In this document: one piece after another, positions 1-6,960 of the stretch
Numbering within the stretch: the stretch's first letter is position 1
Layout of the letters: the number at the start of each line of letters is the position of its first letter
Source: Actinomycetota bacterium
Lineage (GTDB): Bacteria; Actinomycetota; UBA4738; HRBIN12
Length of the DNA: 15,274 nt
NCBI GenBank assembly: GCA_005885325.1
Contig: VAYX01000039.1
Span: 1-15,274, forward strand
Direction of reading: 5' to 3'
Notes under the pieces: generated by a model
Told to the model about the DNA's origin: nothing
Seen by the model: the letters and a program-made list of their open reading frames with translations, nothing else
Database searches by the model: none
Program-made: the position numbers and the translations under genes

Positions 1-63
1 CGGCGCGGGCGCGTCCGCGATCCCCCACCTCGGAGCCCCCGCCTACCCTCTCCCCGATCATGT

Positions 64-93
64 TTGACACCTGCGGCCGCCGGTCCATACCGT
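64..93 (+). promoter_or_regulatory. Promoter of the purN-purH unit, probably leaderless
   Basis: A perfect TTGACA -35 box lies at 64-69, followed by an 18-bp spacer and a TACCGT -10 box (TANNNT type) at 88-93. A transcript starting seven bases after the -10 box would begin at the GTG at 101-103, which sits directly before the in-frame ATG at 104. No Shine-Dalgarno sequence is present, which fits leaderless initiation. The boxes are read directly from the sequence; the start site is inferred. Confidence 0.6.
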
Positions 94-103
94 GCGGGGC
101 GTG

Positions 104-715
104 ATGGCGCGGGTGGCGGTGCTGGCCTCCGGCCAGGGGACCAACCTCCAGGCGCTGATGGACGATCCGGTCGTCGGCCCGTGGGTCGTCCTCGTGGTCT
201 CGGACAGGACCGATGCGTTCGCCCTCGATCGAGCGCGTACGAGGAACGTGAAGGCTGTGTTCCTCGATCCCGCCGCGCATGCCGACCGCGCCGCGTACGA
301 CCAGGCGCTTCGAGAGGTGCTGGAGTCGGAGCGCATCGACTGCGTCGCGCTGGCCGGGTTCATGCGGATCGTCGGGCCGGAGGTGGTGGACGCCTTCCGC
401 GGGCGCATCCTGAACGTCCATCCGGCCCTCCTCCCGTCGTTCGCAGGGGCTCACGCGGTCGCGGACGCACTCGCGTGGGGGGTCAAGGTCACCGGCGTCA
501 CCGTCCACCTGGTGGACGAGGAGGTTGACCACGGGCCGATCGTGGCGCAGGAGCCGGTGGCGGTCCGAACCGACGATGACTGGGACACGCTGGAGTCTCG
601 CATCCACGGGGCCGAGCACCGGTTGCTCCCCGCGGCGGTCCGCGCATTGGTCGAGGGCCGCGTGAAGGTCGAGGGTCGAGTGGTGCACGTGCTGGGGGAG
701 CCCGGCGTTGGGTGA
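104..715 (+). CDS. purN: Phosphoribosylglycinamide formyltransferase (GART)
   Basis: PurN transfers the formyl group of 10-formyl-THF to GAR, giving FGAR, the third step of purine synthesis in the cytoplasm. From the ATG at 104 the product is 203 residues, near the E. coli length. It shows the phosphate-loop variant SGQGTN (residues 9-14), the catalytic motif LNVHPALLPSF with Asn104 and His106, and the essential aspartate Asp142 in EEVDHGPI, matching E. coli N106/H108/D144 with an offset of two. In-frame GTGs at 92 and 101 are alternative starts; the upstream promoter favours 101 or 104. The gene overlaps purH by 8 bp, so the two are co-transcribed and probably translationally coupled. Both use 10-formyl-THF, which the product of the nearby folD makes. 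Identity is secure; only the exact start is open. Confidence 0.95.
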   Translation: MARVAVLASGQGTNLQALMDDPVVGPWVVLVVSDRTDAFALDRARTRNVKAVFLDPAAHADRAAYDQALREVLESERIDCVALAGFMRIVGPEVVDAFRGRILNVHPALLPSFAGAHAVADALAWGVKVTGVTVHLVDEEVDHGPIVAQEPVAVRTDDDWDTLESRIHGAEHRLLPAAVRALVEGRVKVEGRVVHVLGEPGVG

Positions 716-2246
716 GGTTCGACCGGTTCGGAGGGCGCTGCTCGCCGTCTACGACAAGACGGGCGTCGTCGAGCTGGCGAAGGAGCTGGCGGACCAAGGT
801 GTTGCACTCGTGTCGTCCGGCGGAACGGCGCAGGCCCTCCGCGACGCGGGGATCGCAGTCACGTCCGTCGAGCAGGTGACCGGGTTCCCCGAGATGCTCG
901 GTGGGCGGGTGAAGACGCTGCACCCGAAGATCCACGGCGGCATCCTGGCGGACCGGCGTAAGCCCGAGCATGTCGAGGAGCTCCAGGCCCAGGCCATCGA
1001 CCCCTTCGACCTCGTCATCGTGAACCTGTACCCGTTCCGGGAGACGGTGGCGGGGGGCGCACCGGCGGACGAGGTCATCGAGAAGATCGACATCGGCGGG
1101 CCGGCCATGGTCCGGGCGGCGGCCAAGAACTTCGAATCGGTCGGTGTCGTGGTGTCCCCCGAGCGATACCCGAGTGTCGTCGAGGAGCTCCGCCGGGAGG
1201 GCGGACTGACCCGCGACACCCGACGGGAGCTCGCAGCCGAGGCCTTCTCTCACACGGCGGCCTACGACGCGGCGGTGGCGGGGTGGTTCGCGGCGCGAGA
1301 GGAAGCGCTCCCGAGCTTCGTGGGCCTCGCTCTCCGAAAGGTCCAGGACCTCCGGTACGGCGAGAATCCGCATCAGCGCGGCGCCCTGTACGAGGAGGTG
1401 GCCGGGCCCGGTCCGCTCGTCGGTGCCCGCGTCCTGCTGGAGGGCAAGGAGATGTCGTTCAACAATTGGCTCGACGTGCATGCGGCGCACTCGCTCGCGA
1501 CCGCGCTGCCATCGCCGGCGGCGGTGATCGTGAAGCACAACAACCCGTGCGGCGCGGCGGTCTCCGCCTCGCTGCCGAAGGCGTACGAGCGGGCCTTCGA
1601 ATGCGACACGGTGTCCGCGTTCGGCGGCATCGTGGCCTTCAACCAGGAAGCTGGAGAGGACGCCGCGGACGCCATGGCGGAGGTGTTCACCGAAGTGGTG
1701 GTGGCTCCGGGGTTCACGGACGCCGCGCTCGACGCCTTCGGCGCCAGGAAGAACCTCCGCGTCGTGCAGGTGCCGGAGCCGGCCGACGGGGGCCTCGACA
1801 TCCGGCCCATTCCCGGCGGGGCGCTCGTCCAGGACCGTGATGACCCGAACGAGACCCCCGAGCGGATGGAGGTCGTCTCCGCCCGAGACCCGAGCCAGGA
1901 TGAATGGCGAGACCTCGCGATCGCCTGGACCATTGCCGCGCACGTGAAATCGAACGCCATCGTGTTCGCCAAGGACGGGGCCACGGTCGGGATCGGAGCG
2001 GGACAGATGTCACGGGTCGACGCGTCGTGGATCGCCGTTCGAAAGGCGGGGGACCGGGCCAAGGGCGCGGCGATGGCGAGCGACGCGTTCTTCCCATTCC
2101 CCGACGCTCTGGAGGTGGCCGCCGACGCCGGGGTGACGGCGGTGATCCATCCGGGAGGGTCGGTCCGCGACGAGGACGTGCTGGCGGCGGCGGAGGCGCG
2201 TGGTATGGCGGTGGTCGTCACCGGCCGCCGCCACTTTCGGCACTGA
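708..2246 (+). CDS. purH: Bifunctional AICAR formyltransferase/IMP cyclohydrolase
   Basis: PurH catalyses the last two steps of de novo IMP synthesis. The 512-residue length is normal for the family. The N-terminal MGS-like IMP cyclohydrolase domain carries AVYDKTGV, SSGGTAQAL and the conserved run from VTGFPEMLGG to KIHGGIL. The C-terminal AICAR transformylase domain has RYGENPHQ (residues 216-223), the catalytic Lys276-His277 in KHNNPCG, VKSNAIVFAKDG, GIGAGQMSRVD and a terminal RRHFRH. The TTG start at 708 is supported by a GGGGGAG Shine-Dalgarno at 694-700 and by alignment of MGEVRPVRRALLAVYDKTG with typical PurH N termini. It overlaps the purN stop by 8 bp. A bulged hairpin follows the stop. 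No anomalies apart from the rare start codon. Confidence 0.97.
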   Translation: MGEVRPVRRALLAVYDKTGVVELAKELADQGVALVSSGGTAQALRDAGIAVTSVEQVTGFPEMLGGRVKTLHPKIHGGILADRRKPEHVEELQAQAIDPFDLVIVNLYPFRETVAGGAPADEVIEKIDIGGPAMVRAAAKNFESVGVVVSPERYPSVVEELRREGGLTRDTRRELAAEAFSHTAAYDAAVAGWFAAREEALPSFVGLALRKVQDLRYGENPHQRGALYEEVAGPGPLVGARVLLEGKEMSFNNWLDVHAAHSLATALPSPAAVIVKHNNPCGAAVSASLPKAYERAFECDTVSAFGGIVAFNQEAGEDAADAMAEVFTEVVVAPGFTDAALDAFGARKNLRVVQVPEPADGGLDIRPIPGGALVQDRDDPNETPERMEVVSARDPSQDEWRDLAIAWTIAAHVKSNAIVFAKDGATVGIGAGQMSRVDASWIAVRKAGDRAKGAAMASDAFFPFPDALEVAADAGVTAVIHPGGSVRDEDVLAAAEARGMAVVVTGRRHFRH

Positions 2247-2251
2247 TCTGG

Positions 2252-2282
2252 CGGGCCCCCGGCTTTGCTCCGGGACCGCCCG
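2252..2282 (+). terminator. Bulged GC hairpin between purH and folD
   Basis: An inner stem of CCCGG (2258-2262) with CCGGG (2270-2274) around a 7-nt loop is extended by CGGGC (2252-2256) with GCCCG (2278-2282) across an internal loop. There is no T-tract, so this would be a weak or actinobacterial-style terminator, or only an attenuating structure. It overlaps the place where a folD -35 box would lie. Confidence 0.35.
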
Positions 2283-2284
2283 AG

Positions 2285-2290
2285 TAGGAT
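2285..2290 (+). promoter_or_regulatory. -10 box of a leaderless folD promoter
   Basis: TAGGAT (TANNNT class) ends seven bases before the GTG start of folD at 2298, the spacing expected for an mRNA whose first base is the start codon. No ribosome binding site precedes the GTG. No convincing -35 box is visible. The same TAGGAT box with nearly the same spacing precedes the small gene at 9458. Confidence 0.55.
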
Positions 2291-2297
2291 TCCCGCC

Positions 2298-3164
2298 GTG
2301 ACGGCGTCCATCATCGACGGCAGGGCCATCGCCGGCCAGATCCGGTCCGAGGTGGCGCAGCGGGTCATGGCCCTCGTTGATGACGGGGTGCAGCCGGGCC
2401 TGGCCGCGGTCTTGGTGGGCGAGGACGAGGCGTCCCATATCTACGTGTCCACCAAGCAGAAAGCCTGCGCGGACGTGGGGATCCGCTCCGAGCAGGTCAA
2501 CCTGCCGGCCTTCGTGACAGAGGGGGAGTTGCTCGCCGCCGTCCGCCGGCTGAACCGGGATCCGCAGCTCCACGGCGTGATCGTTCAGCTGCCGCTGCCA
2601 CGTCACATCTCCGAGCTTCGGGCCCAGACGGCGATCGATCCGTCCAAGGACGTCGACGGGCTCCACCCGATGAACGTGGGGCTCATGGTTCGAGGGGAGC
2701 CGGCCTTCCCGCCGGCGACGCCCTACGGGATCGTCGAGCTGTTGCTCCGCTCCGGCGTGCGGCTCGACGGCGCCGAGGTCGTGGTGGTGGGGTACGGGGA
2801 GCTGGTGGGAGCACCGCTGTCGATCATGCTGGCGCAGGACTCCATCCGGGGGAACGCCACCGTCACCATCAGCCATGTCCGGACCCGCGACCTCGCCACC
2901 CACACCCGGCGGGCGGACATCCTCGTCGCGGCTGCGGGCGTCCCCGGGCTGATCACCGCCGACATGGTGAAGCCGGGCGCGGTCGTCGTGGACGTTGGGG
3001 TCCATCGCACGGACGACGGCCTCATCGGCGACGTTCGGTTCGACGAGGTCAAGGAGGTCGCCGGGATGATCACGCCCGTGCCGGGCGGCGTTGGCCCGAT
3101 GACCGTCGCCATGCTGCTGGTGAACACCGTGACCGCCGCCGAGCTCCTGACCGAGAAGCGTTGA
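2298..3164 (+). CDS. folD: Methylene-THF dehydrogenase / methenyl-THF cyclohydrolase
   Basis: FolD interconverts 5,10-methylene-THF, 5,10-methenyl-THF and 10-formyl-THF, supplying formyl groups to the adjacent PurN and PurH. The product is 288 residues, the usual length. The catalytic Tyr49 and Lys53 lie in YVSTKQKA, Gln97 in VQLPLP and Asp120 in KDVDG, each one residue before its E. coli counterpart. The Rossmann part has PGGVGPMTVAML near the C terminus. The usual GRS-type dinucleotide motif reads GYGELVGAP (165-173), an atypical variant that may affect cofactor preference. The GTG at 2298 gives MTASIIDGRAIA, matching the family N terminus; an open frame reaches further upstream but the leaderless -10 box supports 2298. 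The stop overlaps the metF start by 4 bp (TTGA). Confidence 0.95.
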   Translation: MTASIIDGRAIAGQIRSEVAQRVMALVDDGVQPGLAAVLVGEDEASHIYVSTKQKACADVGIRSEQVNLPAFVTEGELLAAVRRLNRDPQLHGVIVQLPLPRHISELRAQTAIDPSKDVDGLHPMNVGLMVRGEPAFPPATPYGIVELLLRSGVRLDGAEVVVVGYGELVGAPLSIMLAQDSIRGNATVTISHVRTRDLATHTRRADILVAAAGVPGLITADMVKPGAVVVDVGVHRTDDGLIGDVRFDEVKEVAGMITPVPGGVGPMTVAMLLVNTVTAAELLTEKR

Positions 3165-4081
3165 GCGAGACGCCCGGTCACCTGGGGCGGATCCTGCGCT
3201 CGGGACGGTTCTGCGTGACGGCCGAGGTGGTGCCCCCGCGCTCCGCGGATCCGGCCGCCGTCGTCGCGCAAGCAAAGGAGCTGGTCGGGTACGCCGACGC
3301 GGTCAACGTCACCGACAATCCGGCATCCGCCGCGCACATGGCGCCGCTCGCGGGGGTAGCGGTCGTGGCCGACGCGGGGATCGAGCCCATCCTCCAGCTC
3401 ACGTGCCGGGACCGGAACCGGCTGGCCCTGACGGCCGACCTGCTGGGGGGATGGGCCCTCGGCGCTCGGGCGGTCCTGTGCCTGTCGGGCGACCCCGCAG
3501 CCCGGGGAGACCACCCCGACGCGAAGGAGGTCTACGACCTCACGGTGCTCGACCTCGTCGGCCTGGCGGCGGGTCTCCGCGACGAAGGGCGGCTGCTGTC
3601 CGGCGCGACCATCGAGGGGCCGCCCCGTTACCTGATCGGTGTGGCCGACCTGCCGCTCGCGGCTGGCTACGACCCGACACGCCTGGAGGCGAAGATCTCG
3701 GCGGGGGCCGACTTCGTGCAAACCCAGATCGTCTACGACGTCGAGGCGTTCACTGCGTGGGCGGATGGGGCCAGGAGTCGCGGCGTGTTCGATCGGGTGG
3801 CCGTCATCGCCGGGGTGGCCCCCCTCCGGAATGCCAGGCAGGCGCGGCTGGTGGCGTCGCTACCCGGCGTGAGCGTACCGGCGGACGTCCTTCGCGCGCT
3901 GGAGGAGGCCGGGGCCGATGCGGAGACGGAGGGCACCCGCCTGGCCATCCTGATCGTGAACGGGCTCCGGGAGATCCCCGGGCTCGCGGGGGTTCACCTG
4001 ATGGGTCTCGGACAGGAGTCGGCAGTCCGCCGCGTGGTCGAAGGTGCCGGACTGCTGCCGCGTCCGGTCGCCGCACCCTAG
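3161..4081 (+). CDS. metF: Methylenetetrahydrofolate reductase (MetF family)
   Basis: MetF-type flavoprotein of 306 residues, expected to reduce 5,10-methylene-THF to 5-methyl-THF for methionine synthesis. Family marks are Glu22 in TAEVVPPRS (counterpart of E. coli Glu28), PILQLTCRDRN, Asp111 in LSGDPA (counterpart of Asp120) and the barrel strand ADFVQTQIVYD. It overlaps folD by 4 bp, starts at TTG 3161 and has a GAGAAG ribosome-binding-like sequence at 3153-3158, so folD and metF are translationally coupled and share the methylene-THF pool. The sequence style resembles the short MetF of acetogens and many Actinomycetota more than enteric MetF. No partner gene such as metV, or other Wood-Ljungdahl gene, is in the window, so a biosynthetic role is the simplest reading. 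Reductant (NADH or another donor) cannot be told from sequence. Confidence 0.85.
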   Translation: MSETPGHLGRILRSGRFCVTAEVVPPRSADPAAVVAQAKELVGYADAVNVTDNPASAAHMAPLAGVAVVADAGIEPILQLTCRDRNRLALTADLLGGWALGARAVLCLSGDPAARGDHPDAKEVYDLTVLDLVGLAAGLRDEGRLLSGATIEGPPRYLIGVADLPLAAGYDPTRLEAKISAGADFVQTQIVYDVEAFTAWADGARSRGVFDRVAVIAGVAPLRNARQARLVASLPGVSVPADVLRALEEAGADAETEGTRLAILIVNGLREIPGLAGVHLMGLGQESAVRRVVEGAGLLPRPVAAP

Positions 4082-4110
4082 ACTCCTCGGAACGAGGACG
4101 GGGGAGGAGT
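4079..4110 (+). promoter_or_regulatory. Putative promoter and SD-masking leader of the DUF4234 gene
   Basis: A TAGACT -10-like box (4079-4084) overlaps the metF stop codon. Just after it, ACTCCTC (4082-4088) is perfectly complementary to GAGGAGT (4104-4110), which contains the Shine-Dalgarno of the next gene. A competing stem pairs TCCTCG (4084-4089) with CGAGGA (4093-4098). Read-through RNA from metF could hide the ribosome site, while RNA started from this promoter would lack the masking strand. The pairings are visible; the regulation is inferred. Confidence 0.35.
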
Positions 4111-4111
4111 G

Positions 4112-4555
4112 ATGGCGGAGATCGTCACCATCCAGGGGAAGCAGTATCCGAAGCGGAACCCGCTCGGCGTGCTGGGACTCACGCTGATCACGCTGGGGAT
4201 CTACGGGCTCTACTGGTACTACAAGATCAACGAGGAGATCAAGAACTTCACCAACGACGAGACGATCAGCCCGGTGCGCTCGCTCATGGCGTTCATCTTC
4301 GGGTGGATCATCCTCGTCCCGCCGTTCATCGCCATGTACAACACGGCCAAGCACGTCCAGGAGATGGAACAGCGGGCGGGGGTTCAGCAACAGATCGAGC
4401 CCGCGTTGACCGTCATCTTCATGCTGCTCATCTCGATCGTGAACGGCCTCTACGTGCAAGAGCACCTGAACCGGGTGTGGGACAGGGCGGCCGGCCAGCA
4501 GGCGCCGATCGCGCCCCCGATGCCTCCTCCGCCGCCGGCCATCCCTCCCGGATAG
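4112..4555 (+). CDS. DUF4234 small membrane protein
   Basis: A 147-residue protein with the DUF4234 pattern KRNP followed by LITLGIYGLYWYYKINEEI near the N terminus. Hydrophobic segments lie at about 17-37, 59-80 and 101-120, so it is an inner-membrane protein with about three helices. The last 20 residues are proline-rich (APIAPPMPPPPPAIPPG) and probably disordered. The family has no established biochemical role, and none is proposed here. The ATG at 4112 is preceded by a strong GGGGAGGAG (4101-4109); the GTG at 4109 overlaps that site and is less likely. The gene follows metF by 30 bp on the same strand and converges on citrate synthase, so any link to either pathway is only positional. Confidence 0.8.
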   Translation: MAEIVTIQGKQYPKRNPLGVLGLTLITLGIYGLYWYYKINEEIKNFTNDETISPVRSLMAFIFGWIILVPPFIAMYNTAKHVQEMEQRAGVQQQIEPALTVIFMLLISIVNGLYVQEHLNRVWDRAAGQQAPIAPPMPPPPPAIPPG

Positions 4556-4558
4556 CGC

Positions 4559-4578
4559 GCGGTCTCGGGGAGCGCCGC
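4559..4578. terminator. Weak hairpin between convergent DUF4234 and citrate synthase genes
   Basis: GCGG (4559-4562) can pair with CCGC (4575-4578), with an inner CTC/GAG stem around GGG. It lies in the 27-bp gap between two convergent stop codons, a natural place for a bidirectional terminator. The stem is imperfect and no T-tract follows. Confidence 0.25.
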
Positions 4579-4582
4579 CCGC

Positions 4583-5716
4583 TCAGCCGCGGCGATCGAT
4601 GGGGACGTAGACCTGGTCCCGGGGTCCGACGTACTCGGACTCCGGTCGGATCAGGCGGTTGTCCGCGTACTGCTCACGGACGTGCGCCGTCCACCCCACC
4701 ATGCGGGCCAACGCGAACACCGGCGTCATGAGGTCGGTGGGGATGTTGAGATAGCGGTACACGCTGGCCGCGAAGAAGTCCACGTTGGGGTGCAGGCCCT
4801 TCTCTTGGCCCACCACCCGCTCGATCTCGGCCGAGATGTCGAACCACCGCGTGTCGCCCTTCCGCTTGCCCATCTCCTGGGAGAGTCGGCGAAGGTGGGT
4901 GGCCCTGGGATCCTCGGTCTTGTACACGCGGTGCCCGAAACCCATGATCCGCTCCCGCCGGCCGAGCTTCTCCTTGATGTAACGCTCGGCGTTGGCCGGG
5001 TCGCCCACCTCCTCCAGCATCTTCATGGCCTCCTCATTGGCACCGCCGTGGAGCGGGCCCTTGAGGGCGGCGATCGCCCCGGTGATCGCGGAGAACATGT
5101 CGGACAGGGTGGAGGCGATCACGCGGGCCGTGAACGTGGAGGCGTTCATGGTGTGGTCCGCGTACAGGATCAACGTGGTGTCCAGGGCCGCGGCGTCGAG
5201 CTGCTCCGGCTCCTCTCCGGAGAGCATGTACAGGAAGTTCGCCGCGTGCGGGAGCTTGGGGTGCGGCGGCACGATGACCTCGCCGGTTCGCATCCGGTGA
5301 TACATCGCGATCAGCGTCGGGGTCTTCGCGATGAGGCGAACGGCCTTGCGCTCGTTCGCCTCGGGGCCGTTGTCCCAGCCGTCGGGGTCGTATGCCGACG
5401 CAGCCGAGATGCCGGTCCGAAGCATCGACATCGGCGACGTCTGCTCGGCCAGGGTCGGCATCAATCCCTCGAGGAAGGGGGAGACCTCTCGCTCGGAGAC
5501 CAGTCGCTCGGCAAGCTCGTCGAGCTCCGGCTCGGTCGGGAGCCGGAGGTTGTGCAGAAGGTAGGTGACCTCCTCGAAGGTCGAGTCGGCCGCGAGATCG
5601 TGGATGTCGTAGCCCACGTACCAAAGCCGCCCCTGCTTGCCGTCGACGTCGGACAGCCTGGTCGATGCGGCGATGACCTCTTCCAATCCCTTCTGCGGCA
5701 CCGCCTTGACCCCCAT
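4583..5716 (-). CDS. gltA: Citrate synthase
   Basis: A 377-residue citrate synthase of the short bacterial type (2-methylcitrate synthase-like fold), condensing oxaloacetate with acetyl-CoA at the entry of the TCA cycle. Catalytic residues are visible: His223 in GPLHGGAN, His262 in GFGHRVYKTEDPRA and Asp313 in HPNVDFF, with His188 in ADHTMN and arginines in GWTAHVREQ. The chosen ATG at 5716 gives MGVKAVPQKGLEEVIAASTRL, matching family N termini. The frame is open a further 60 bp upstream without homology, and no good ribosome site is seen. A 2-methylcitrate synthase role cannot be excluded from sequence, but the divergent icd-mdh pair and the nearby sdh operon favour citrate synthase. No prp genes are present. 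Confidence 0.92.
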   Translation of the reverse strand: MGVKAVPQKGLEEVIAASTRLSDVDGKQGRLWYVGYDIHDLAADSTFEEVTYLLHNLRLPTEPELDELAERLVSEREVSPFLEGLMPTLAEQTSPMSMLRTGISAASAYDPDGWDNGPEANERKAVRLIAKTPTLIAMYHRMRTGEVIVPPHPKLPHAANFLYMLSGEEPEQLDAAALDTTLILYADHTMNASTFTARVIASTLSDMFSAITGAIAALKGPLHGGANEEAMKMLEEVGDPANAERYIKEKLGRRERIMGFGHRVYKTEDPRATHLRRLSQEMGKRKGDTRWFDISAEIERVVGQEKGLHPNVDFFAASVYRYLNIPTDLMTPVFALARMVGWTAHVREQYADNRLIRPESEYVGPRDQVYVPIDRRG

Positions 5717-5873
5717 CTTGAACGGTGGTTCGAAACCCCACCTCTCAACAAGGGTACCGCGCCCCACCCGACGCACAGCGACCCCGCCGTCGCGAGGACG
5801 CCGTGGCGGCCTCGCTGCCAGAATGGGGCGACCCGGGAATCAGGGACGCCGACGACGTTCGAAGGAGCCGAGC
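5717..5873. promoter_or_regulatory. Divergent control region between gltA and icd-mdh
   Basis: This 157-bp gap must drive citrate synthase leftward and icd-mdh rightward. Leftward, a TACCCT -10-like box lies at 5751-5756 on the minus strand. Rightward, CAGAAT (5819-5824) is a weak -10 candidate. No clear -35 box is seen on either strand. An inverted repeat GGTGG...CCACC (5725-5729 and 5738-5742), with a TTCGAA centre, sits in the gltA leader and could be an operator or simple leader structure. Confidence 0.4.
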
Positions 5874-6959
5874 ATGGCGACGTACCGCGTGACGCTCATC
5901 CCGGGAGATGGCGTCGGCCCGGAGCTCTCGGAGGCCACCCGCCGGGTCCTCGAGGCCACCGGGGTGGGGTTCGACTGGGACGTCCAGGAGGCCGGTGCCG
6001 ACGTCCTGGAACGGTACGGCACGCCCCTTCCCGACCCCGTCCTGGAGTCGATCCGGCGGAACCGAGTGGCCATCAAGGGCCCCATCACCACCCCGGTGGG
6101 AAGCGGCTTTCGGAGCGTGAACGTGGCGCTTCGAAAGGAGCTCGACCTGTACGCCTGCCTCAGGCCGTGCAAGTGGTACCGGGGCGTGCGATCCCGGTAC
6201 GAGGACGTGAACGTCGTGATCGTCCGGGAGAACACCGAGGACCTGTACGCGGGGATCGAGTTCGAGGAGGGATCGCCCGGAGCCAAGGAGCTGATCGAGT
6301 TCATCGCCGAGAAGACCGGGAAGCGCATCCGCGACGACGCCGGCATCTCGATCAAGCCGATCTCGGTCTGGGGGACGGAGCGGATCGTCCGGTTCGCCTT
6401 CGACTACGCGCGGAGCTATGGCCGAACGAAGGTCACGGCGGTGCACAAGGCGAACATCATGAAGTTCACGGACGGGCTGTTCCTGGAGACGGCGCGACGG
6501 GTGGCCGAGGGCTACGCGGACGTCGGCTTCGACGACCGTATCGTGGACAACCTCACGATGCATCTCGTCCAGCGACCCGAGGAGTACGACGTCCTCGTCT
6601 TGCCCAACCTGTACGGCGACATCATCTCCGACCTGTGCGCCGGCCTCATCGGCGGCCTTGGTGTGGCGCCCGGCGCGAACATCGGGGAGGAGGCGGCCGT
6701 GTTCGAGGCCACGCATGGGAGCGCACCGAAGTATAAGGGGATGAACAAGGCGAACCCGATGGCCATGATGCTCTCCGGGGTCCTGATGCTCCGGCATCTG
6801 GGGGAGACGGAGGCCGCGGACCGGCTGGAGTCTGCTATCGCGGCCGTGATCGCCGAGGGGAAGTCGGTGACCTACGACATGAAGCCGACCCGCGACGACC
6901 CGACCGCCGTCGGCACGTCGCAGGTCGCCGACGCGGTCATCGAGAAGCTTCAGCCCTGA
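5874..6959 (+). CDS. icd: Isocitrate dehydrogenase, NADP-type signature
   Basis: A 361-residue member of the isocitrate/isopropylmalate dehydrogenase family, oxidising isocitrate to 2-oxoglutarate. The substrate loop FRSVNVALR supplies Ser81, Asn83 and Arg87, the isocitrate-type signature not found in isopropylmalate dehydrogenases. VRENTEDLYAGIE (117-129) gives Arg118 and Tyr125, and the metal-binding aspartates lie in NLYGDIISDLCAG. In the cofactor loop HGSAPKYKG, Lys286-Tyr287 match E. coli Lys344-Tyr345, and Tyr334 in VTYD matches Tyr391, pointing to NADP; the residue at the E. coli Arg395 position is proline. The ATG at 5874 has an AAGGAG site at 5862-5867. mdh starts 1 bp after the stop. 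The paralogue at 10053-11129 has the NAD-type loop. Confidence 0.9.
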   Translation: MATYRVTLIPGDGVGPELSEATRRVLEATGVGFDWDVQEAGADVLERYGTPLPDPVLESIRRNRVAIKGPITTPVGSGFRSVNVALRKELDLYACLRPCKWYRGVRSRYEDVNVVIVRENTEDLYAGIEFEEGSPGAKELIEFIAEKTGKRIRDDAGISIKPISVWGTERIVRFAFDYARSYGRTKVTAVHKANIMKFTDGLFLETARRVAEGYADVGFDDRIVDNLTMHLVQRPEEYDVLVLPNLYGDIISDLCAGLIGGLGVAPGANIGEEAAVFEATHGSAPKYKGMNKANPMAMMLSGVLMLRHLGETEAADRLESAIAAVIAEGKSVTYDMKPTRDDPTAVGTSQVADAVIEKLQP

Positions 6960-6960
6960 C

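Noticed and set aside
60..104. A 14-codon upstream open frame (ATG 60 to TGA 102-104) overlapping the purN ATG as TGATG
   Set aside because: The perfect TTGACA at 64-69 with TACCGT at 88-93 would start transcription inside it, so it is unlikely to be transcribed. It has no ribosome site.
498..1943. Long open frame on the minus strand opposite purH
   Set aside because: Arg/Pro/Gly-rich shadow of a certain purH gene, no recognisable domain. The same holds for the long antisense frames opposite folD/metF, icd, idh and sdhA.
2247..2297. Riboswitch (THF or purine) before folD
   Set aside because: Only about 50 bases are available, the promoter appears leaderless, and the hairpin present does not match a known aptamer layout.
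3161..4081. Wood-Ljungdahl or methylotrophy island built on folD-metF
   Set aside because: No metV, formyl-THF synthetase, CODH/ACS or serine-cycle gene is present; the purine neighbours explain the pair.
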